Shown: positions 7,932-14,085 of the stretch, one piece after another | How positions within the stretch are numbered: the first letter of the stretch is position 1 | How the letters are laid out: the number at the start of each line of letters is the position of its first letter | From: an uncultured Prevotella sp. | GTDB lineage: Bacteria; Bacteroidota; Bacteroidia; Bacteroidales; Bacteroidaceae | Assembly: GCA_900315525.1 (NCBI GenBank) | Contig: OMZO01000009.1 | Span: 27,065 to 91,064, forward strand | Direction of reading: 5' to 3' | Length of the DNA stretch: 64,000 bases | Program-made: the position numbers and the translations under genes | Notes under the pieces: generated by a model | Database searches by the model: none | The model's input: the letters and a program-made list of their open reading frames with translations, nothing else | What the model was told of the DNA's origin: nothing

Positions 7932-9446
7932 ATGGAAATAGACATCAACAATCTTACGGCGTATCAGGAAGATCACCGTATAGAAGCAAAGACGGCAAAG
8001 AACCAGATACCAAATAATATTTGGGAGACTTATTCATCATTTGCCAATACAGAAGGGGGGATTATCCTCTTGGGAGTCGTGGAAGAGAATGACCACTCGC
8101 TTTCTGTGAAGGGTGTAGAAGATGCTCACAAACTAATAGGCGACTTCTGGAACATGGTGAATAACCGACAGAAAGTTAGCGTGAACATTCTGACTAATAA
8201 CATGGTATATGAGCAGGAGGTTGAAGGCAAACAAATTGTTGTGATTGAAGTCCCTCGGGCTGATCGTACCATTCGACCAGTTTATATAGGACAAGACCCG
8301 ATGCGTGGGACTTATGTCAGATATGGCGAAGGCGACCATCTGTGCAATCGTGACCAAGTGGCGGCTATCTATCGTGATGCTGCCGCATCTACTACAGACA
8401 CTAAAGTTCTTAAGGGACTGGATATGTCGGTATTCGATATGAATACGGTGCATGACTACCGCAACTACTTCAATGGGAAACATTCTGGACATGTATGGAG
8501 CAAACAGGATGATGAATTGTTCCTGCGCAGTATAGGGGCTATGGGCTTCGACCGTGAGGATGGGTGCGTATATCCTACAGTGGCTGGTCTGCTGATGTTT
8601 GGTCATGAGTATGACATCACGAGAGAAATGCCTGACTATTTCCTTGACTACCGTGAACAACTTGACCCCAAAATTAGATGGACACATCGCATCGTCTCGT
8701 CTTCGGGCGATTGGAGTGGCAATTTGTTCGATTTCTTCTTCCATGTGTATCATAGATTGCGGAGCGCATTTCCTGTTCCGTTCCAACTTAGTCAGGATGG
8801 AAGTCGGGAAGATGAAGTTCCGATGCATAAGGCTTTGCGCGAAATGATAGTCAATACGCTGGCCCACTCCGATTACTATGGCCAAAAGGGTGTTGTTATC
8901 GTCCGTCGGCCAGATTCGCTGTCATTTGCCAACCCCGGCGATATGCGTCCTGGGCTAAGGACAGCATTGAGTGGCGGCACTTCTGATGCACGAAATGCTA
9001 CTATCATGAAGATGTTTGGCCTGCTTGACTTCGGAGAACGGGCAGGTAGTGGCATCCCTGATTTATTTGATATCTGTAACTCGGAACTCGGTACACAGCC
9101 AGATTACGACGTCACTTACGCTCCTGCCCGCACAACATTGACTATAGACACTAGTAAAATGGCGCGCACAAAGCGGACGATAAAAGCGGACGATAAAGTA
9201 ATAATGGACGATAATGACAAAGCGGACGATAAGCGGACGATAAAAGCGGACGATAAGCGGACGATAATAATTGAGTACATCCATAGGAATGGTGAAGCAA
9301 AAACAGAGGATCTTGTGAAACTTTTAAGTTCCAGCACAACAAGAATAAAGATGCTTCTTTATCAACTGGTGGATGAGGGCATACTTGTCTCATGTGGCGG
9401 GAATAGAAATCGCACATACAAACTGAAAGAACAGAAAGAATCGTAG
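7932..9446 (+). CDS. AlbA_2 domain / GHKL ATPase-like DNA-binding protein with winged-helix tail
   Basis: A 504-residue protein of the family often annotated as RecG-related or putative transcriptional regulator. The N-terminal AlbA_2 domain (about 10-135) shows FANTEGGIILLGV. A C-terminal HATPase_c_4 segment (about 290-410) contains ALREMIVNTLAHSDY and GERAGSGIPDLF. Next comes a low-complexity linker (residues ~413-446) coded by a tandem DNA repeat, then a winged-helix-like tail (EYIHRNGEAKTEDLVKLL). The likely role is nucleic-acid binding or regulation; the substrate is unknown. The 5849 fragment is its truncated paralogue. Confidence 0.8.
   Translation: MEIDINNLTAYQEDHRIEAKTAKNQIPNNIWETYSSFANTEGGIILLGVVEENDHSLSVKGVEDAHKLIGDFWNMVNNRQKVSVNILTNNMVYEQEVEGKQIVVIEVPRADRTIRPVYIGQDPMRGTYVRYGEGDHLCNRDQVAAIYRDAAASTTDTKVLKGLDMSVFDMNTVHDYRNYFNGKHSGHVWSKQDDELFLRSIGAMGFDREDGCVYPTVAGLLMFGHEYDITREMPDYFLDYREQLDPKIRWTHRIVSSSGDWSGNLFDFFFHVYHRLRSAFPVPFQLSQDGSREDEVPMHKALREMIVNTLAHSDYYGQKGVVIVRRPDSLSFANPGDMRPGLRTALSGGTSDARNATIMKMFGLLDFGERAGSGIPDLFDICNSELGTQPDYDVTYAPARTTLTIDTSKMARTKRTIKADDKVIMDDNDKADDKRTIKADDKRTIIIEYIHRNGEAKTEDLVKLLSSSTTRIKMLLYQLVDEGILVSCGGNRNRTYKLKEQKES
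9171..9268 (+). repeat. Six copies of GCGGACGATA with alternating 13/11 bp spacing, inside a CDS
   Basis: The decamer starts at 9173, 9186, 9222, 9233, 9246 and 9257, with one decayed copy (GGACGATA) near 9207. Spacings are 13, 36, 11, 13 and 11. Because 13 and 11 shift the frame in opposite directions, alternate copies are read in two frames, giving KRTI and ADDK, while the total stays in frame. Confidence 0.9.
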
Positions 9447-9498
9447 CCAGATTCCAAATTTGAGCTCAATACAAAACAGTATTTTTCCAAGTGAATAT

Positions 9499-9529
9499 TT
9501 TGAAAATTGGAAATAAATGCGTACCTTTG
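9499..9529 (+). promoter_or_regulatory. Perfect promoter consensus in front of hairpin
   Basis: TTTG (9499-9502), 19 bp, TACCTTTG (9522-9529). The expected transcription start falls inside the following hairpin, and no plus-strand gene begins within 300 bp. It may drive a short RNA or the LUD gene, or be part of a repeated element. Confidence 0.55.
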
Positions 9530-9582
9530 CACCCGACAAAGAGCCACGAAACAGGCGGTGGCTCAGAGTCGGGTGCTCTTTT
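9529..9582 (+). terminator. Two-step stem-loop followed by T-rich tract
   Basis: GCACCCGAC pairs with GTCGGGTGC (outer 9 bp), a 3 nt internal loop on each side, then GAGCCAC pairs with GTGGCTC (7 bp) around a 10 nt loop, followed by TCTTTT. On the plus strand this is a plausible intrinsic terminator for the AlbA_2 gene that ends at 9446. Confidence 0.6.
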
Positions 9583-9784
9583 AGGCAATTTATAGCAGAA
9601 CATTGAATTGAGAACTGTCTCTATATCGTAACCCTGATTTTTCTCAATCCTCTGCAACGCCTTTATACAAAGAAATCCTGCAAATCTTTCCAAAGTTACG
9701 AAAAAATGCAGAAACGGGATGGTAATTTTGGAAGATTAACGCATCTTCATAAACTTTCCTAATAATCGGGTCAAAATTAACCGT

Positions 9785-9809
9785 AATTCAGCGATTATCG
9801 CTAAATTTG
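9785..9809 (+). promoter_or_regulatory. Near-perfect 23 bp palindrome overlapping the -7 box of the LUD gene
   Basis: The half sites AATTCAGCGAT and ATCGCTAAATT flank a central T at 9796, with a single mismatched pair. The -7 box TAAATTTG (9802-9809) lies in the right half, so a bound protein would block transcription. No canonical -33 is visible. Confidence 0.55.
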
Positions 9810-9865
9810 CACAGATATTTAAATAGTTTTAAGATGAAACTTATAACAAATACAGATGCTGCGAT

Positions 9866-10504
9866 ATGACACCACAGGAAGATAGAAATCAGAAATTGGC
9901 GGAGCGGATGATCAAGAACCTGAACCGCCGCAACATGGAAGCCTTCTACTGCCCTACGGGTAAAGAGGCTGTGAAGAAGGTTTCGGAACTCATTGCCGAC
10001 GGAAGCACCGTGACATGGGGCGGAACCGCAACCGTCCGTGACCTGGGCATCCCGGAGGTTTTGAAAAACAGGGGAACCCTCGAAGTGCTCGACCGTGATT
10101 TGGCAGAGACTCCGGAGGAAAAGGAGGCTATTTACCTCAGGGCATTTTCGGCAGATGTGTATCTGACGAGTGCCAACGCTATATCGGAAGATGGCGTCAT
10201 CGTGAATATCGACGGCAACGGCAACCGTGTGGCCGCCATCACGTGGGGACCGAAGAAGGTCATCTTCGTCATCGGACTCAACAAGGTGGCCCAGACGGTA
10301 GAGGCTGCACTGGCCAGGGCCCGCAGCACGGCATCACCCATCAATGCCCAGCGGTTCGACATCAATACCCCTTGCAGGATCGACGGCACTTGCCATAACT
10401 GCAACTCGCCGGAGAGCATTTGCAGCTACATCCACTTCCTGCGTAACAGCAGGAACAAGGGTCGGCATGTCGTAGTGCTTGTCGGTGAGGATTTGGGATA
10501 TTAA
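9866..10504 (+). CDS. LUD domain (LutC/YkgG-like) protein
   Basis: A 212-residue cytoplasmic LUD-domain protein. DGSTVTWGGTATVRDLGI (about 51-68) and TSANAISEDGVIVNIDG (about 111-127) are family hallmarks. A cysteine group near the end (CRIDGTCHNCNSPESIC) could hold a metal or be structural. LutC-type proteins act with LutA and LutB in L-lactate oxidation, but neither is nearby, so lactate use is not implied; many stand-alone LUD proteins have unknown roles. It carries its own -7 box and a palindromic operator candidate, and is followed after 3 bp by an exonuclease gene. Confidence 0.8.
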   Translation: MTPQEDRNQKLAERMIKNLNRRNMEAFYCPTGKEAVKKVSELIADGSTVTWGGTATVRDLGIPEVLKNRGTLEVLDRDLAETPEEKEAIYLRAFSADVYLTSANAISEDGVIVNIDGNGNRVAAITWGPKKVIFVIGLNKVAQTVEAALARARSTASPINAQRFDINTPCRIDGTCHNCNSPESICSYIHFLRNSRNKGRHVVVLVGEDLGY

Positions 10505-10507
10505 AGC

Positions 10508-11059
10508 ATGATCAGAGACTTTGTCGCCATCGACTTCGAGACGGCCAACCAGCAGCCGTCGAGCGTCTGCTCCGTGGGTGTGGTCATGGTGCGTGATGGG
10601 CAGATAGCCGACACGTTCTACAGTCTCATACAGCCTGAGCCTAACTACTACAGCTATTTCTGTCAGCGGGTGCATGGCATCACACAGAACGACACGGACG
10701 ACGCCCCCGTGTTTTCAAAGGTCTGGCAGCAGTTGGAGGAAAGGGTTGTCGAAGTATTCTTCCCTGATACGCAGGATACAGATGACATCCGCCACCAGAT
10801 AGCCGCCATTCCCTTCGTAGCCCACAATGCCCGTTTCGACGAGGGTTGCCTGAAAGCGGTCTTCCGAGTATATCAGATGGACTATCCCGGCTACCGATTC
10901 TATGACACGCTTACCGCGTCTCGCCGACAGTTCGGCCATTCCCTCCCCAACCACCAGTTGCACACCGTAGCAGCCGCCTGCGGCTATGACCTCCAACGAC
11001 ATCACCACGCACTGGCCGATGCAGAAGCCTGTGCAGCGATAGCCTTATACCTTTTATAG
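10508..11059 (+). CDS. DEDDh 3'-5' exonuclease (DnaQ/epsilon-like)
   Basis: A 183-residue single-domain exonuclease. Exo I is DFETA (residues 9-13), Exo II lies in FVAHNARFDEG (near 98-108) and Exo III in HHHALADAEA near 165-174, so all four acidic residues and the His are present. It resembles proofreading-type exonucleases that are separate from the polymerase. It lies 3 bp after the LUD gene, so they are probably co-transcribed, though no functional link is known to me. Confidence 0.85.
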   Translation: MIRDFVAIDFETANQQPSSVCSVGVVMVRDGQIADTFYSLIQPEPNYYSYFCQRVHGITQNDTDDAPVFSKVWQQLEERVVEVFFPDTQDTDDIRHQIAAIPFVAHNARFDEGCLKAVFRVYQMDYPGYRFYDTLTASRRQFGHSLPNHQLHTVAAACGYDLQRHHHALADAEACAAIALYLL

Positions 11060-11075
11060 TCAAATCTCTTGAAGG

Positions 11076-11174
11076 TCATGGTATCGCTTCGTCGGCTGTC
11101 TTCTTCGGCTTTTGTTGTGTACAGGCTGCTGCAATCCATATTGCCAGCACAATCCATAGATATTTCTTCGTCAT
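11076..11174 (-). CDS. Very small lipoprotein (32 aa)
   Basis: A short frame MTKKYLWIVLAIWIAAACTQ... with two Lys, a hydrophobic stretch and a lipobox IAAAC (Cys18), then a 14-residue polar tail. It has its own -7 box TATATTTG at 11200-11207 with a short leader, so it has the parts of a real gene despite its size. Its function is unknown; tiny entericidin-like lipoproteins are one precedent for such architecture. It converges on the exonuclease gene with a gap of 16 bp. Confidence 0.6.
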   Translation of the reverse strand: MTKKYLWIVLAIWIAAACTQQKPKKTADEAIP

Positions 11175-11199
11175 TGCTGTTATTTGGGGTAATTTTTTG

Positions 11200-11207
11200 C
11201 AAATATA
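11200..11207 (-). promoter_or_regulatory. -7 box of small lipoprotein gene
   Basis: TATATTTG on the minus strand, 25 bp before the ATG; the -33 region is T-rich but not canonical. Confidence 0.45.
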
Positions 11208-11234
11208 CGACAAAATGCTGAAAAGAAAAAGCAA

Positions 11235-11816
11235 TTAAGGTAGTCTGCGTTCTTCGACTGAGAGCTGGATGTAGAACGACGGGGTAACGTTGTACTTGAC
11301 GGCAGCTCCGATACGGTCGCCCAGCTCATGGGCATCGTAGAAGTAGTAGGGCAGCTTGGGTCTTATCAGTGACTTCTGACCGTAGAGATAGCCTTCCCAG
11401 CGCTCGTTGAACCTGTAGCTCAGCACTCCGCTGAGGCCTGTATCACGCAAATTGAGTCCTCCCCAGGTGGCATTCAGCAGATAGACGCCAGCCGCAAAGG
11501 ACAGTTTGTCGTTGATAGGCCAGGCATACATCCCGCTGGCATTTTGCGCAAAACCAGCCCCGCTCGGTGCATATTTGCCAAAACCGGCAAAGACGCTGGC
11601 ACCCAGACTCAGGTTCATCCCCTTGTGCAAGTCCCAGTTTTGGTAACCCATCAGTCCGTAGCCGACGGGCCAGCGCGAGATGGCGTGCATCTGTCCGAGG
11701 CTGTTCAGTTCTGGCAAATGCAGCGTTGAGTCAGGCACCAAGGTCTCCTGGGCCTTAGCCGACAGTGCCAGAAACAGGACTGTCGTGAGTGCAATATGTC
11801 GGATCATCGTCTTCAT
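11235..11816 (-). CDS. Outer-membrane beta-barrel-like protein
   Basis: A 193-residue exported protein: signal peptide MKTMIRHIALTTVLFLALSA ending at AKA-QE, then alternating strands with many Gly, Tyr and aromatic residues and a terminal strand PSFYIQLSVEERRLP. This suggests a small 8-10 strand barrel; no enzyme motifs are seen. I start at 11816, not the upstream ATG at 11846, because the upstream codons lie across the promoter (TACTTTTG at 11824-11831). That leaves an almost leaderless mRNA; the next ATG, 11807, is an alternative. Confidence 0.65.
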   Translation of the reverse strand: MKTMIRHIALTTVLFLALSAKAQETLVPDSTLHLPELNSLGQMHAISRWPVGYGLMGYQNWDLHKGMNLSLGASVFAGFGKYAPSGAGFAQNASGMYAWPINDKLSFAAGVYLLNATWGGLNLRDTGLSGVLSYRFNERWEGYLYGQKSLIRPKLPYYFYDAHELGDRIGAAVKYNVTPSFYIQLSVEERRLP

Positions 11817-11823
11817 ATCGCTG

Positions 11824-11855
11824 CAAAAGTAGGTATTATTCCACAATCCACCAAA
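11824..11855 (-). promoter_or_regulatory. Promoter of barrel protein gene
   Basis: Minus strand TTTG (11852-11855), 20 bp, TACTTTTG (11824-11831). Confidence 0.7.
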
Positions 11856-11929
11856 GATTTTTAGATTATACCGAATACTTTTGCATTATTTTGCTTAATC
11901 GCGCCTTTGGTCTTGATAGTTGCATAAAT

Positions 11930-12035
11930 TTGTTCCCTAGTTAGGAAACAAATATTCCCAGCCTGGGAATGAAATGTTCCCACACTGGGAACAAAGTATT
12001 CCCATTAAGGGGAATATTTCCCCGCAATAAGGGGC
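11930..12035. repeat. Cluster of TTCCC/GGGAA inverted repeats
   Basis: Consecutive hairpins are visible: a TTTGTTCC...GGAAACAAA pair (11930-11953); ATTCCCAG-C-CTGGGAAT (11954-11970); TGTTCCCA-CAC-TGGGAACA (11975-11993); TATTCCC...GGGAATA (11997-12016); and CCCC...GGGG (12020-12034). The arms are related but not identical, so this is a family of short palindromes rather than one duplicated unit. Confidence 0.8.
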
Positions 12036-12111
12036 ACTTATTTCAAGACTAGTGGCAGTTATCGCTCAATAAGTATTGGTTATTTGGGAATACTCACCAC
12101 TTTTTGGTTAA

Positions 12112-12379
12112 ACCTAACATCCTGTTCATGAGAATCCCTTTGTTTAAAGGAGTTTTGAGCAATTTTTCTATCCCAAATACCTAACATGATACCTAACATA
12201 AACCTAACGTCATACCTAACATCGTACCTAACATTTGAACTGAGTTCCTGCCTAAGCTACATAGCCCCGATGTTAGGTTACATGTTAGGTTTATGTTAGG
12301 TTTGATGTTAGGTGTGAAGAGCCTATTTTAGAATGCAAAAGGCTGAAAATAAGGTGGTTGCAAAATTGCTATGTTAGGT
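12112..12379. repeat. Inverted array of ACCTAACAT / ATGTTAGGT nonamers with 11-12 bp period
   Basis: Plus-orientation copies start at 12112, 12179, 12191, 12202 (one variant ending in GT), 12214 and 12226. Inverted copies start at 12270, 12282, 12293, 12305 and 12371. Spacing is 12, 11, 12, 12 in the left arm and 12, 11, 12 in the right. The two arms can pair into a long stem over a 35 nt loop, and the period is close to one helical turn. Confidence 0.9.
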
Positions 12380-12436
12380 ATGACGGAAAAAGAGCCTTCA
12401 CTTCTTTTTGTATCCTAAATCTGTAATTTATTCTTA

Positions 12437-12474
12437 GCTGCGCAGGATTTCTGCGCAGCAGTGTACTAATTTTG
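12437..12474 (+). promoter_or_regulatory. Palindrome plus -7 box in front of the 12504 gene
   Basis: The inverted repeat GCTGCGCAG-GATTT-CTGCGCAGC (12437-12459) is followed 7 bp later by the -7 box TAATTTTG (12467-12474). The core CGCAGGATTTCTGCG recurs at the same offset at 17340. Confidence 0.65.
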
Positions 12475-12503
12475 CGCCAAGAATCATAAAAATAGCGCAC
12501 ATT

Positions 12504-12794
12504 ATGGAAGAAAAAGTAAAAAATGAAGAAGAAAAGAAAGGCAGAAGCGGATGTCTCACCATCATCATTTTTCTATCATGCCTTTCTACTTTTGGTATAG
12601 GAATTGTTGTTTTCGACGCAGTCTGGATACCACAAATCTGTGGCGAAGATATGTCGAATCCCAATCCATTTAATTATCACATATCCACACTCATCATTAT
12701 GATAGTCTTTCCTATCATCTGTTTAAGGCTGCTGTTCAAAGGCAGTCGTTATCTGAGCGAGTTTATCTGTAGTTTCTTTAGCAACGAGCAATGA
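12504..12794 (+). CDS. Small two-helix membrane protein
   Basis: A 96-residue protein with a charged N-terminus (EEKVKNEEEKKGR), a hydrophobic helix at about 17-38, a short loop containing NPNPF, and a second helix at about 59-78. No signal peptidase site. I do not recognise a family. It follows a promoter with a striking palindrome and precedes a lipoprotein gene by 29 bp, so the two are probably one transcript. Confidence 0.55.
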   Translation: MEEKVKNEEEKKGRSGCLTIIIFLSCLSTFGIGIVVFDAVWIPQICGEDMSNPNPFNYHISTLIIMIVFPIICLRLLFKGSRYLSEFICSFFSNEQ

Positions 12795-12823
12795 TTATTC
12801 ACCTTAATTAAATATGTAGCAAT

Positions 12824-13312
12824 ATGAAACAGACATTATTATGGCTCGCCATCGGCTTGATGATGATGGCAACGGTATCATGTGATTCAAAACAGGACAT
12901 CCTCGACCAGATGGAGAAGGAAGTGACTGCGATGCAACAAAATGTCGATACTTACACCTATGATGACTGGGAGTCTGCACATGAACGACTCAACGACCTT
13001 CACGATGACCTGACGGATTGTGGTGACCTGACCAACGATGAGCAGCAGCGACTTGACAAGATTGTTACTGATGCAGAGAAACTGCTGAGGGCCGCACAGA
13101 GCGTTCAGACGATGCGTGACCTCTGGGAAGAACTTCAGTCGATTGCTCTGACATGTACTAAAGAAGAGGCTGCCGACTTTATGTTACGCTGGATGGAAGC
13201 GAGCAAAGAGGCTGATCAATGTGAACTAAGTCCAAAACAGAAGGAGGAGATATTGAGTCTCGTCGAAAAAATCGGCGAGTTAGGTAACGCTCCTCTACGA
13301 CCTGATTTCTAA
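12824..13312 (+). CDS. Coiled-coil lipoprotein of unknown function
   Basis: 162 residues. Signal peptide with lipobox ATVSC (Cys20), then an almost wholly helical, acidic body with heptad-like patterns (LDQMEKEVTAMQQNVDTYTY, then LNDLHDDL) and a second helical half with two Cys. The absence of an acidic stretch right after Cys20 suggests it is not surface-exported. It resembles small periplasmic helical lipoproteins; no family assigned. Confidence 0.6.
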   Translation: MKQTLLWLAIGLMMMATVSCDSKQDILDQMEKEVTAMQQNVDTYTYDDWESAHERLNDLHDDLTDCGDLTNDEQQRLDKIVTDAEKLLRAAQSVQTMRDLWEELQSIALTCTKEEAADFMLRWMEASKEADQCELSPKQKEEILSLVEKIGELGNAPLRPDF

Positions 13313-13371
13313 TTGCCTTTTTCAATTTAAGCGACAATAATATAGGAAAATTGCAGAAATCAGCCAAATAG

Positions 13372-13403
13372 TTTGGTTGGTTCGAGTAGAATTGCTATAT
13401 TTG
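13372..13403 (+). promoter_or_regulatory. Promoter of the AT-rich lipoprotein/toxin cassette
   Basis: TTTG (13372-13375), 20 bp, TATATTTG (13396-13403), 19 bp before the ATG at 13422. Confidence 0.7.
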
Positions 13404-13421
13404 CAGTCAAAACTATAGATT

Positions 13422-14081
13422 ATGATTTATAAAGATATTATAGATAACTGGATTAGGAATAAGAAAGAGGAAAGAGAGAAACTGATAGCTGCTAATATCA
13501 ACAAAAGGATATCGCTGCGAATAGTACTTCCTTTCCTTGTTATCATTTTAGGTTTGACAGCATGTTCTTCTAACGAAGAAGATAAGAATGCAAAACGACG
13601 AGAGTTTACTCAGATTGTGGAGAATAGATCTGCTAAAGATTTGCTTAATGATTTGTATGTGGGAAGTGACGGTGATATACAATCATTATCACGTATGCTT
13701 AATGTCACTCCATCTTCTATTGAACGAATAAGAAAGGGTGAAACAGAACCTACTGATAAATTTGATAAAAGAATAAAGGATGTTTCCGTTTATTATTTCC
13801 AAAATGAACAATCTTATTCTATGTTACGCTCCATATTAGATGATGAATGGAGATGGTATGAAACAATTCTTTATTTCCCTGTCCATCATCCATGGTGGTT
13901 CTGGTGTGGGAGTTTTATACTTGCAGTATTATGCTTTGTAGCTGTTGAGTCTTTAACAACATTATGGATAGAGGCTTTTGTGTTTCTAGTTGCATGGGGA
14001 TGTAGCTTGATATTTTCACCAGAAAAAATGGAAGATAAATATTCAGATACAATTAATCCCTCAATAGAAAGAGTTTTATAG
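13422..14081 (+). CDS. Membrane protein with lipobox-like site and HTH-like segment
   Basis: 219 residues. A charged N-terminus, a hydrophobic stretch at about 31-46 ending in LTACSS (Cys48), a soluble part with SLSRMLNVTPSSIERIRKG (88-106) that reads like an XRE-type helix-turn-helix, then two strongly hydrophobic helices (about 160-198) and a polar tail. The 29 residues before the hydrophobic stretch are long for a lipoprotein signal. It is first of four tightly packed AT-rich genes (4 bp gap, then 17 bp overlap, then 14 bp gap). Function unknown. Confidence 0.5.
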   Translation: MIYKDIIDNWIRNKKEEREKLIAANINKRISLRIVLPFLVIILGLTACSSNEEDKNAKRREFTQIVENRSAKDLLNDLYVGSDGDIQSLSRMLNVTPSSIERIRKGETEPTDKFDKRIKDVSVYYFQNEQSYSMLRSILDDEWRWYETILYFPVHHPWWFWCGSFILAVLCFVAVESLTTLWIEAFVFLVAWGCSLIFSPEKMEDKYSDTINPSIERVL

Positions 14082-14085
14082 TCAA

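Larger units (their letters stand above)
9447..9865. other. Intergenic region: promoter, strong hairpin and operator-like palindrome
   Basis: Beyond the promoter/hairpin (9499-9580) and the palindrome (9785-9809) listed separately, the segment holds a minus-strand TAACTTTG box (9691-9698) facing the hairpin. A 75-residue minus-strand frame between them is not supported as a gene, but the whole block from 9529 to 9698 looks like a discrete element that might be repeated elsewhere in the genome. Confidence 0.4.

Noticed and set aside
8133-8885. 250-residue minus-strand frame inside the AlbA_2 gene
   Set aside because: Antisense shadow of a clearly coding plus-strand gene, with no recognisable motif.
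9466-9693. 75-residue minus-strand frame
   Set aside because: It spans the strong stem-loop and ends near a promoter box; it is better explained as a non-coding structured element, although its apparent coding sense should be checked if the element proves multicopy.
11930-12035. Transposon ends or attachment site
   Set aside because: No transposase or integrase is near, and the palindromes are several related units rather than one pair of terminal repeats.
12112-12379. CRISPR array
   Set aside because: Repeats are nonamers with 2-3 bp between them and in both orientations; there are no spacers of CRISPR length and no cas genes.
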